DNA of 56,658 nucleotides from Saprospiraceae bacterium (GTDB taxonomy: Bacteria; Bacteroidota; Bacteroidia; Chitinophagales; Saprospiraceae). The stretch is taken from assembly GCA_028285085.1 (NCBI GenBank), contig JANQQI010000083.1, positions 1 through 56,658 of the forward strand, in the 5' to 3' direction. A model generated the notes under the pieces. That model worked only from the letters and a program-made list of their open reading frames with translations. It ran no database searches and was not told the origin of the DNA. This document shows positions 17,020-24,909 of the stretch, one piece after another. The first letter of the stretch is position 1. Each line of letters starts with the position of its first letter. The translations under genes were made by a program, and so were the position numbers.

Positions 17020-19952
17020 ATCTCTACAATCATTCCTTTTGATAAAAAATCAGTTAAAACCTGTAACGTCATTGTATCGTATTCGTCAAAAGCATTCTTC
17101 TGCTTACTGTATTGAATCACGACCATAAATTTGCCGGGACTCCAATTAAATGGAACACCCACAATAGAAGGATACGGATAATTGGGCTGAGGTTCCGCTA
17201 AATAGGGCTTAATTTCCTGTTTGTAATCTTTAATCAGCAAAGATTGTCGATGAGCGAGTAGCCAATCCGCTAAGCTTGCCTTTTCATCAAAATGCCGATT
17301 TTCGTTATCCATTTTGCGCTCCTTAGGGTAATAACTGGTAGAAATGAGTTGTCCGCTCTGAACGTAGGCCAGTTCGAGGCGATCAGTGAGTTGGTCTTGG
17401 GCCAAGACTTTTCCTGTGACGCTAAGGACTTCTTCGATTGACGGTTTTGAAGGTAGACGTTGGATAATTTCGTGCAAATGGTGGATACTGTGACTAGCAT
17501 GCTCGATCTCTTCAGACTGATGCGTGAGTACTTCCGATTGTTTCCGTAATCGTGCATCCTTTTGCCGTATTGTTTCTTGCAAGGAGGCCTGTAAACGCTC
17601 CAAAGATCGGATGCGCTTAAGCAAGCGCCAGATGCGGATACGAAGAAAAGACCAAAAGAACAGAAAGGCAAGTATGCCGAGTAAAATTTGCACCCAAAGT
17701 CGCTGATACCAACGTGCCTTGACCGAAAAGTTAACTTCCGCTACGTCACTCCAATCAAAGCCACCACTCTGTAAGGCCCGAATTTGTAGGCGATACCCTC
17801 CAATGGTAGGCGGTGCGGTAATGTTAATGCGGGCAGAGTCTTGCGGGAGAGACCACTCGGTGGGCGATTCGCCCTGAATCCGATATTGGTACCGAACATC
17901 ATCGCCTGGATAGACCGTTGAGATGAAATCAACCGCTAGCGATGTGCCCTCGTGTAGCTGGAGTTTTTGTTCCACAAAATAAGGTTGCCATTGGTCATCG
18001 GTCTTGATTTGGACGATGTTCGGTTTTTGAGAACTTACGGGCCGAGGATCATTGACAACCGAGCGGACGACACCCTCCGCGGTGCCTACCCAAAGGTGAT
18101 TATCATTATCCCGGAGCATACAACGATAGGAAGAGATCGTTGTTGGCAGGCCGCTGGTCTCATCAAAGGCAACTAGTTGGCCATCATTTCGATAACAAAG
18201 CAAGCCAGTTGTTCCTATCGCTAGCCAAATAGTGCCATCCGGCATAGCGGTAAGTGCACGAACTTCTTCAGTTGTATGTACTCCCAGATCGATACGTTGG
18301 ACCCTTTCAAGATCATAACACAGCAGGCCATCGGTGGTGCCAAGCCAAACTAGGCCACGATGATCGATAGCCATATCGTGAACTTCGAAATTGGGAGAAA
18401 CCTGGAAATTAATGTTAGGACTGAGGTTGAGGAAACGATCTTCAGCTTCGAGGTAGCGGAATAAGTAAGAGTCCTTTCCAATTCCTGCCAGATAAATTTG
18501 CCCCTTATCATTTTCACGAGCCACCAACATACGGGCGGTTAGCCCTTCATCGGGACCAAAGTAGCGCACCTGATTTTGTGCTTCAATACGAGCGATCCCA
18601 GGAATAGGTTTATCCGAAGGGGCCTGTGCAAACCAGAGGCGTTCTTTATGGTCCACAAAATTGAAAAAGATACCTGCCCCTCGTTCAGAAAAATCAAAAG
18701 TTTTTTGCAGAGCTCGACCATTATAGAGGAGTAAAATCCCCGAGTTAGTACCCATCCATAATTTATCTTGGGTGGCGGCCAGGCTAGAGACAAAATATCG
18801 TCCGATATTGCCCAAAAGCTCACCTCGAAAATTGGCGCCCTTTTTCTCAATCTCGTAAACGTTGCCAAAAGACAAGACAATCCGGGCATTAGGGCGTGTC
18901 GTGATAGCAAAAGTGTTATTGTAAGCTATGCCACTTACGCCATCGAAGAAGCGAGAATGTAAAAGACCAATGCCTTGTTCGGTACTGAGCCATATTTCAC
19001 CACTGGGATGAGTCGAATTAGGAACGATAAAAATGTCGCGAATATCTTGGAAAGGGAGTTCGTTGACCCGATGCGGATCGTTTGATCCAAATACCTTTTG
19101 AGATTGAAGCTGACGATTTGAAATATCTAATTGAAACAAGCCTTCATCACGCGTACCCGCGTAAAACTGCCCCAGCTGATTAATGGCCAGACAACGAATG
19201 CTGAAATCTGGTTGGAAGCTCTGTAGAACTCGGGGTTTGGCTTTGGCGCGAAGCAGCACACAGCTGAGATGATCGCCAGCAAGCCAAAGGGTATCTTGGA
19301 TTTGTAATACATCGTAGGTAGGCGCAAATCGACGAATGGGATTCAACTGCTGCGTCGCCTCATCGAAGCGATACAACTGCCCGGCTTCAGCTACTACCCA
19401 GATTTGCCCATTGCTATCCTCTACAAAATGATGTGTATAATCAGAACGCTTGGTGACGCCTCGGATTGGAAGGTCAAAGTGCTGGAGCTGACCATTTTGC
19501 CATACACTGACCCGCTGATTGGGCTGGCTAATCCAAATTCGATTTTGTCGATCGCGATAAAACTGATTAGGGTAGTGCAAACTACTATCACTGACCGTGG
19601 CGGTAGCAGTTAAAGTACGCGAAATATGAACGGGCTTCGGTTGGAGGGAAATATCAAATAGCCCGGCATCATTACTCAGCATGATTTGCTGACGGACAGA
19701 ATCGTACTGTAAATAATGGATGTATCGACTTTCGAGCGAATCTTGCATGAGATCGAATCGCCGACCATTGAAGCGCACCAATCCGGCATCAGTTGCAATC
19801 CAGCGGTAGCCTTCTCCATCGCTGATAATTTGTCGAATACTGTTAGTGGGCAGGCCATCTGCTTCTCCATAAGTCGTGACGAAAAATTTCTGGGCGGATG
19901 CACACGAAATAATTAGACTGTAAAGCAGCAAGCAACACCAGAAGTTGCGCAT
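17016..19952 (-). CDS. Two-component-type propeller sensor (Reg_prop / Y_Y_Y) ending in GAF, no kinase
   Basis: A 978-residue protein with a signal peptide (1-20), about 14 Reg_prop beta-propeller repeats (about 25-640; SIRQIISDGEGYRWIATDAG, GTIWLAIGTTGLLCY), a Y_Y_Y domain (about 655-745; DDVRYQYRIQGESPTEWSLP), one membrane span (about 750-770), a coiled coil (775-840), and a C-terminal GAF-like domain (about 845-975). Bacteroidota hybrid sensors of this layout usually end in HisKA/HATPase and AraC domains; none is present. The periplasmic propeller likely senses a ligand and relays to the GAF. It is co-translated with the GluR0-like channel (4-bp overlap), so the two probably work together. 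Confidence 0.88.
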   Translation of the reverse strand: MRNFWCCLLLYSLIISCASAQKFFVTTYGEADGLPTNSIRQIISDGEGYRWIATDAGLVRFNGRRFDLMQDSLESRYIHYLQYDSVRQQIMLSNDAGLFDISLQPKPVHISRTLTATATVSDSSLHYPNQFYRDRQNRIWISQPNQRVSVWQNGQLQHFDLPIRGVTKRSDYTHHFVEDSNGQIWVVAEAGQLYRFDEATQQLNPIRRFAPTYDVLQIQDTLWLAGDHLSCVLLRAKAKPRVLQSFQPDFSIRCLAINQLGQFYAGTRDEGLFQLDISNRQLQSQKVFGSNDPHRVNELPFQDIRDIFIVPNSTHPSGEIWLSTEQGIGLLHSRFFDGVSGIAYNNTFAITTRPNARIVLSFGNVYEIEKKGANFRGELLGNIGRYFVSSLAATQDKLWMGTNSGILLLYNGRALQKTFDFSERGAGIFFNFVDHKERLWFAQAPSDKPIPGIARIEAQNQVRYFGPDEGLTARMLVARENDKGQIYLAGIGKDSYLFRYLEAEDRFLNLSPNINFQVSPNFEVHDMAIDHRGLVWLGTTDGLLCYDLERVQRIDLGVHTTEEVRALTAMPDGTIWLAIGTTGLLCYRNDGQLVAFDETSGLPTTISSYRCMLRDNDNHLWVGTAEGVVRSVVNDPRPVSSQKPNIVQIKTDDQWQPYFVEQKLQLHEGTSLAVDFISTVYPGDDVRYQYRIQGESPTEWSLPQDSARINITAPPTIGGYRLQIRALQSGGFDWSDVAEVNFSVKARWYQRLWVQILLGILAFLFFWSFLRIRIWRLLKRIRSLERLQASLQETIRQKDARLRKQSEVLTHQSEEIEHASHSIHHLHEIIQRLPSKPSIEEVLSVTGKVLAQDQLTDRLELAYVQSGQLISTSYYPKERKMDNENRHFDEKASLADWLLAHRQSLLIKDYKQEIKPYLAEPQPNYPYPSIVGVPFNWSPGKFMVVIQYSKQKNAFDEYDTMTLQVLTDFLSKGMIVEM

Positions 19953-20060
19953 GGTAAAGAAGTAATGATCAAACTAAAAGATAAGCAGCTTTTTGGATAT
20001 TTTAAGTTTACCACTAGAAAATGCGGATAATTATGCTGAACGCCACTCCATATGGTCTAC

Positions 20061-21353
20061 TTAAGTCGTTGCAAGCGTTTTAATACCTTCGATAAACACA
20101 TCCAAGTCGCTGGTGAGTGTGTAAACATTGGGCGTTACCCGAATACCACTAATTTTGTCGGTATTAATCGCAACAACATGAACATAATACTTCGTACGTA
20201 GCTGCCCCATAATTTGAGATGGCTCTTTCCCTTCAATCGAAAAAAGGCCGATGGCACCACATAGCTCTGGTGACATTGGGCTATGCAGTTGAATACCGGG
20301 GATATCCTTAATTGCATTAATCCAATATTGCCGAAGGTACTGCAAGCGTTCAAACTTTCTGCGGGTACCAATCATTTGATGGAAATCAATGGCTTGTCCG
20401 ATGGCTTGTTCATTGGAAATGGAAAGCGTACCGAGGTGTTCAAATTTAGAGATTTTATCTTCTTCGGGATCCGGCGCGGCAAACATAGGGTAGAGTGGCT
20501 TGATTTTGTCACGCCTAACATACAGCATACCCGTCCCAAAAGGGGCACAAAGCCATTTGTGCAGACTGGTACCCATATAATCACAATCTAAATCGTGCAG
20601 CGACATATCTAGTAGCGCAAAGGAGTGGGCTGCGTCGAGTACGACTTCAATACCTCTACGGTGGGCTTCTTTGATGAGTGCTTTAGCCGGAAAGCGTTGA
20701 CCATTCCAATTATTGATGTGGGTGAGATGCAGAATTTTTGTCTTGTCGGTGAAGGCGGCAACGTATTTATCGATAATCGTTTGTGAATCGTCGATAGGAA
20801 AATCAAATTCCACCCAGCGCAATTTGATGCCGTCCCGATGCTCTCGTTGCTTCCAGGCATTCATCATGTTCGGGTAATCTGCGGTGCAAAGTACGACTTC
20901 GTCGCCCGCTTGTAGTCGTAGACCAAAGATGACGGTTTCCAATGCTTCGCTGGCGTTGCGGTTGATCGCAATTTCTTCGGGATCACAGCCAGCGAGCTTG
21001 GCCAGCTTGCGCCGAACACTGGCTTTACCGTGCTTCAATACACGCCAATGGTAGAAAGTTGGCGATTCGTTGCCGAGCTTATTATAGCGATCGACGGCGT
21101 TTTGTACCACTAATGGTTGAGGACTCACGCCACCGTTGTTAAGATTAATTAGGCTGGAAGACACGCTATAAGCCATCTTGATTTGATGCCAAAAGAGTTC
21201 GTCTCGGGCACTTTCTTTGGGGGATAAATTCTCAATGCGAAGTAATTCGTGGCGCAACGCTTCACCACGAGCGGAGGTCAATAAACCTCCGAAGGCGAGC
21301 TGACCTCCAAGGAGGCCTAACTTACGTAAAAATCGTCTACGGGCAGAAGTCAT
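20061..21353 (-). CDS. Tat-exported class V aminotransferase-fold PLP enzyme (isopenicillin N epimerase-like)
   Basis: A 430-residue protein with a twin-arginine signal (SARRRFLRKLGLLGG, then a hydrophobic run to about residue 28), followed by an aminotransferase class V domain. The PLP lysine is K266 in GTSLHKWLCAPFGTG, and the cofactor-contacting D240 lies in VVLDAAHSF; LNNGGVSPQP near residue 71 and NASEALET near 133 are also typical. Family members include isopenicillin N epimerase, cysteine desulfurases and kynureninase-like enzymes; substrate is unknown. Tat export fits a cofactor enzyme folded before transport. It stands alone on the minus strand. Confidence 0.9.
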   Translation of the reverse strand: MTSARRRFLRKLGLLGGQLAFGGLLTSARGEALRHELLRIENLSPKESARDELFWHQIKMAYSVSSSLINLNNGGVSPQPLVVQNAVDRYNKLGNESPTFYHWRVLKHGKASVRRKLAKLAGCDPEEIAINRNASEALETVIFGLRLQAGDEVVLCTADYPNMMNAWKQREHRDGIKLRWVEFDFPIDDSQTIIDKYVAAFTDKTKILHLTHINNWNGQRFPAKALIKEAHRRGIEVVLDAAHSFALLDMSLHDLDCDYMGTSLHKWLCAPFGTGMLYVRRDKIKPLYPMFAAPDPEEDKISKFEHLGTLSISNEQAIGQAIDFHQMIGTRRKFERLQYLRQYWINAIKDIPGIQLHSPMSPELCGAIGLFSIEGKEPSQIMGQLRTKYYVHVVAINTDKISGIRVTPNVYTLTSDLDVFIEGIKTLATT

Positions 21354-21684
21354 AGTTTTGAATAGCTAATAGCTCGGAAAGGGGCCACTAGCCGGGATAT
21401 AGAGAAAACTTAAGTTCATCGCTTGAATCCTGCCGCTGGTCGATTTTAACTAAATGGATTCAGCATAAGTGATAAAGCAATGATAAATTTAAGTCTCGCA
21501 ACAAGCAAAAAAATTAAAGCTTCCACAAGAAATCACCCGACGAAATTCTTCGGTCCCGTTACCGAAAAAGATTTTAAAGATGTGAGTTGTTTTATCCGAT
21601 CGCCTGTCTGCCTACGCTATTAAGCGTGGCAGGCGGGCTTGGATTTACAAGTTTAAGCAATTGTACTCACAAATTTGTAATCAG
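21354..21684. other. 331-nt intergenic region with one REP-like hairpin
   Basis: This region lies between two minus-strand genes. It is mostly AT-rich, with a short inverted repeat TTCGGT/ACCGAA at about 21550-21567 and the GC-rich REP-like hairpin described separately. It probably contains the promoter of the class V aminotransferase gene near 21354-21420; no clear promoter motif was found. Confidence 0.5.
21601..21638. repeat. REP-like GC-rich imperfect palindrome
   Basis: The sequence CTGCC-T-ACGCT (21608-21618), ATTA loop, AGCGT-GGCAG (21623-21632) forms a 10-bp stem with one bulged T. It is flanked by GCCTGT on the left and GCGGGC on the right. The GCCTG/CAGGC outer words resemble intergenic REP-type palindromes. 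Only one copy was noticed in this window, so repeat status is inferred. Confidence 0.45.
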
Positions 21685-22314
21685 CTACGCATTTTGTTCT
21701 TGTGGGACCATCTGATGGTGTTGGGAAAGAATGACCTTTTCTGACATCTCCTGCCAAATTTCCTCCGGAAAGAATCCCTGATTTACGAATTCACCTTCTG
21801 AAGTATGGTCAATAATATTGAAGTTTTCCAGATTACCGGAATTACTCATCAACTGATGGTTTTCGATGATGCCGGCATTGAGTAGGTTCGACAGATTAAG
21901 TAGTGTGTTCTCGTTATCAATCAAGCCTTCGTTGTGCAAATGACCGTTATTCGTCAATAAATGAAGATTATCAATCGTACCGGCATTGACCAGTTCTCCA
22001 TTATTCATAATGGTTCCTTCATTGCGTAAGCTACCCGTATTTTCAATTTGAAGTGTACCTTGATTTTGGAGTAAACATTGACTACCTAGGGTGATAGTAT
22101 CCGCAATTTCTAAAACGCCATCATTTTTAATAGTGAATGCCAACGTCAAGCATTCATTAAGGCGTGGGAAATGTAACCCCTGTGGTTTGGCCGGCAAATA
22201 GGCATGTGTGTGCGAATTTGGAATTCCCGCGGTCCAATTTTGGGGATTAGTCCACTGGCTGCTCACCAGGCCTGTCCATTCAGTATGATGATTCATTCGA
22301 TCTTTTTTAACCAT
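21685..22314 (-). CDS. Asn/Gly-rich beta-solenoid repeat protein, unknown function
   Basis: A 209-residue protein dominated from about residue 65 to 165 by short repeats of the type NxGxLxNxGxIxN (LQNQGTLQIENTGSLRNEGT, ELVNAGTIDNLHLLTNNGHL). Such patterns fold as parallel beta-helices. The N-terminal part (TEWTGLVSSQWTNPQNWTAG) resembles the start of surface or adhesin-type modules. There is no signal peptide, so export is unexplained; a start at the ATG for MNHHTEW, five codons in, is also possible. It could be a surface-displayed or polymer-binding protein. Family not identified. Confidence 0.7.
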   Translation of the reverse strand: MVKKDRMNHHTEWTGLVSSQWTNPQNWTAGIPNSHTHAYLPAKPQGLHFPRLNECLTLAFTIKNDGVLEIADTITLGSQCLLQNQGTLQIENTGSLRNEGTIMNNGELVNAGTIDNLHLLTNNGHLHNEGLIDNENTLLNLSNLLNAGIIENHQLMSNSGNLENFNIIDHTSEGEFVNQGFFPEEIWQEMSEKVILSQHHQMVPQEQNA

Positions 22315-22843
22315 TAAGCAATAGTTCTACTGCATAAAGCAGGAACCGTTGTTTTAAGGGGGGCATTTTTTCTAGAGCAAAAACTATGCTAAGGCAATTA
22401 CGACTGATCGCTTATGCGAATAACTAATGATCCTTTTGCCATCTGTATTTGACAAAATTTTAAGCTAGATTTTAATCTATGATCAATAAGCGACAATGAG
22501 GAATAATGTAGAGCATTTGTTTTCCATCTCGTCAATACATCTTTTACGCAATCAGAAGGTTCCAAAATGAAACCACCCCAATTCTTAAAAAAGTAAGAAT
22601 TGACCTGCTCTATATTTTTAAGCTGCTCGTGGTAAGAATGACAGTTGTTAAAAAAGTGTGTATACGCAAATATAATGTCTTTTGTGTGGAATCCAATTTT
22701 TTCTTAAGCTAGGCGGTAGTAGCCGACAACTGCGGTTAAGGAATATGTTCAACGCCGGTGCTTTTCCAAACTACTTCTTATATTGTAGACATTCACTAGC
22801 GACTGTTCTAAATAAGGTCGTAACCTACAAAACCAACTTACCT
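22315..22843. other. 529-nt divergent intergenic region
   Basis: This region separates the minus-strand solenoid gene from the plus-strand Rieske cluster. It holds a 9-bp perfect hairpin (22579-22602). On the minus strand there is a candidate promoter with TATATTTG (complement of 22667-22674) preceded 19 nt upstream by TTG (complement of 22694-22696). An in-frame extension of the first cluster gene back to 22682 exists but looks non-coding. The plus-strand promoter of the Rieske cluster must also lie here; it was not located. Confidence 0.5.
22579..22602. repeat. Perfect inverted repeat upstream of the Rieske cluster
   Basis: CAATTCTTA (22579-22587) and TAAGAATTG (22594-22602) are perfect 9-nt complements around a 6-nt A-rich loop. 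No T tract follows directly on the plus strand, so this is a candidate operator as much as a weak terminator. Confidence 0.5.
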
Positions 22844-24487
22844 ATGTCTTCCCAACCCACTTACACCAATTTTCACGATCCAGTACAATTAGTAGAATTT
22901 TTGACACTTGAAAATCGTCTGCCGATCCATGCCTTAGTGGAGAATACGGATTTAGTAATTGTTCGTTTTGAAGAACGGTTCTCGGCATTATATGGCCGTT
23001 GCTTACACCGCGGAGCCCTTTTGAGTGATGGATATGTGGAGGGGGATAATTTGATTTGTGGGGTTCATAACTGGGATTATCGGATCGATACGGGAGTGAG
23101 TGAATATAATAATGAAGAAGCACTGCATCCTTTTAATGGCGTGTTACACGACGGTCATATCTACGTTGATCGTGCCGAAATTATCGCTTTTGAAAACTTG
23201 CATCCTCAACCCTTTAAAAGGGATGAATACTTGGGTGCTTACGCTGATACGCACCCCGAGAGTACAGAACCTTACACGAACTATATTGCCGATTTGGCAC
23301 GCAATGGCTTGAAAAAACATGGCCACCATGGCCCATCCGCGGCGATGGGTGTAGATCGCAATACACTGCCCGGCTGGGATGACATCCAATTTCTTCCCGC
23401 GCAAATGGCGACTCGTCCTTTGCTTGATAATGAAGCGGTGAAAACGCAAGTCGTAATCGGACCGCGGGCTAAGCGGCCTCTTGTTCTTGAACTACCACTA
23501 TTTGTAACGGACATGTCCTACGGTGCCCTTTCGCCCGAAGCTAAAATCGCCTTAGCAAAAGGGGCGGAGCTTTCTGGTACGGGTATCTGCTCGGGAGAAG
23601 GCGGAATGTTGCCCGATGAGCAAGCTGCGAATAGTCGCTACCTCTACGAACTCGCCTCCGCTAAGTTTGGCTTCAGTTGGGATAAAATGCAAAAAGTACA
23701 AGCCTTCCATTTCAAAGGGGGGCAAGGGGCCAAGACAGGGACCGGAGGCCATCTGCCCGGTGAAAAAGTAAACGAAAAGATTGCCGAAGTACGTGGGCTA
23801 CAGCCTGGCCAGGCTGCCATTAGCCCGGCCACTTTCCCGGATTTGAAAACCGTAGAGGATTTCCGACGGATGGCCGACCGGGTACGGGCGGAAAGTGGTG
23901 GTATTCCCATTGGCTTTAAGCTAGCCGCTAGCCACATTGAAGCGGACATTGACTTTGCGCTGGCGGCGGGAGCGGATTATATCATTTTGGATGGCCGGGG
24001 CGGAGGAACAGGTGCTGCACCGACCATTTTGCGGAATCACATTAATGTTCCGACGATTCCAGCCTTGGCTCGGGCCCGGCAGCATTTGGATAAAGTGGGG
24101 GCTACTGATATTAGCCTCATCATCACTGGGGGCTTGCGCGTCCCCGCTGATTTTGTCAAAGCGTTGATGCTGGGCGCCGATGCGATAGCTGTAGCGAATA
24201 GCGCACTGCAAGCAATTGGCTGCCTGGGTATGCGCGCTTGTAATACAAACAACTGCCCCGTAGGCATTGCCACACAAAAACCGCATTTACGCCAACGTTT
24301 GGAGATTGAGCAATCGGCTCAGCGCTTGCACAACTTTTTCGAAGCTTCAAAGGGGCTGATGCAAGTTGTCGCTCGGGCTTGTGGGCACGATGATTTTAGT
24401 AAATTCAACAAAGATGATCTCAGCACCTTTAATCTCGATATGCACAAACTGACAGGCATTCGCTACGCTGGTGTCAATCCTTTTTAA
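22844..24487 (+). CDS. Rieske domain fused to FMN-binding glutamate-synthase-like enzyme
   Basis: A 547-residue protein from the ATG at 22844, chosen because the Rieske domain begins soon after; an upstream start at 22682 would add 54 residues without motifs. Residues 15-110 are a Rieske [2Fe-2S] domain with ligands C53/H55 (CLHRG) and C72/H75 (CGVHNW). The rest (about 165-520) is the central FMN domain of glutamate synthase, with FKGGQGAKTGTGGHLPGEKV, IILDGRGGGTGAAP, and the 3Fe-4S signature CLGMRACNTNNCPVG. No amidotransferase or GXGXG domain is present, so it cannot use glutamine like classical GltB. It is the first gene of a seven-gene co-directional cluster; the reaction is unknown. Confidence 0.93.
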   Translation: MSSQPTYTNFHDPVQLVEFLTLENRLPIHALVENTDLVIVRFEERFSALYGRCLHRGALLSDGYVEGDNLICGVHNWDYRIDTGVSEYNNEEALHPFNGVLHDGHIYVDRAEIIAFENLHPQPFKRDEYLGAYADTHPESTEPYTNYIADLARNGLKKHGHHGPSAAMGVDRNTLPGWDDIQFLPAQMATRPLLDNEAVKTQVVIGPRAKRPLVLELPLFVTDMSYGALSPEAKIALAKGAELSGTGICSGEGGMLPDEQAANSRYLYELASAKFGFSWDKMQKVQAFHFKGGQGAKTGTGGHLPGEKVNEKIAEVRGLQPGQAAISPATFPDLKTVEDFRRMADRVRAESGGIPIGFKLAASHIEADIDFALAAGADYIILDGRGGGTGAAPTILRNHINVPTIPALARARQHLDKVGATDISLIITGGLRVPADFVKALMLGADAIAVANSALQAIGCLGMRACNTNNCPVGIATQKPHLRQRLEIEQSAQRLHNFFEASKGLMQVVARACGHDDFSKFNKDDLSTFNLDMHKLTGIRYAGVNPF

Positions 24488-24501
24488 AACGCACTAATCT
24501 T

Positions 24502-24888
24502 ATGAAAGACTGGTTTTTTCCTATCACCTTTCTGCCGAGTATTGGCTTTTTTATTATGGCTACGGCTAATTTATCGAATGCGCTGAGTGGGGAGATTGCC
24601 CGCTTGATTGAGGTGGACAATGAGAATGACAAGGCTACGATTCGACGCAAAATTCTACAATTGAGTTTGCTCAGTAAAGCACTTGTTGGTTTGTACATCA
24701 GTGCGGCGGCTTGTGCGTTGGCTGGGCTCATTAGCGGACTAACTGCCACCGTGATGATTCCAGATGTTGTTTTAACGGTGTTAATGTGTGGAAGCATCTT
24801 AGGAATTATTTACGCGCTGGCATTATTGATTCTTTTTGCGATCCGGGCGGTTTCGATAAAGAAGGAACAATTTCAAAATCATTTATAA
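24502..24888 (+). CDS. Small membrane protein, DUF2721-like
   Basis: A 128-residue protein with three hydrophobic helices (about 5-28, 58-85, 90-118). Between the first and second lies a charged stretch with RRKILQLSLL, the arrangement of the DUF2721 family. Function of that family is unknown. It lies 14 nt after the Rieske-glutamate-synthase gene and 21 nt before the Rieske-ThDP gene, so it is embedded in the operon. It may be a membrane partner through which the Rieske enzymes exchange electrons (inference). Confidence 0.8.
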   Translation: MKDWFFPITFLPSIGFFIMATANLSNALSGEIARLIEVDNENDKATIRRKILQLSLLSKALVGLYISAAACALAGLISGLTATVMIPDVVLTVLMCGSILGIIYALALLILFAIRAVSIKKEQFQNHL

Positions 24889-24909
24889 ACCACTTAACAG
24901 ACATCACTT

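Noticed and set aside
17016-19952. Truncated hybrid two-component sensor (pseudogene)
   Set aside because: The stop overlaps the start of the channel gene by 4 bp, a typical coupling, and the terminal GAF-like domain is complete.
22682-22843. Upstream extension of the Rieske-glutamate-synthase gene
   Set aside because: The extra 54 residues contain no motif and precede the Rieske domain; the ATG at 22844 is a better start.
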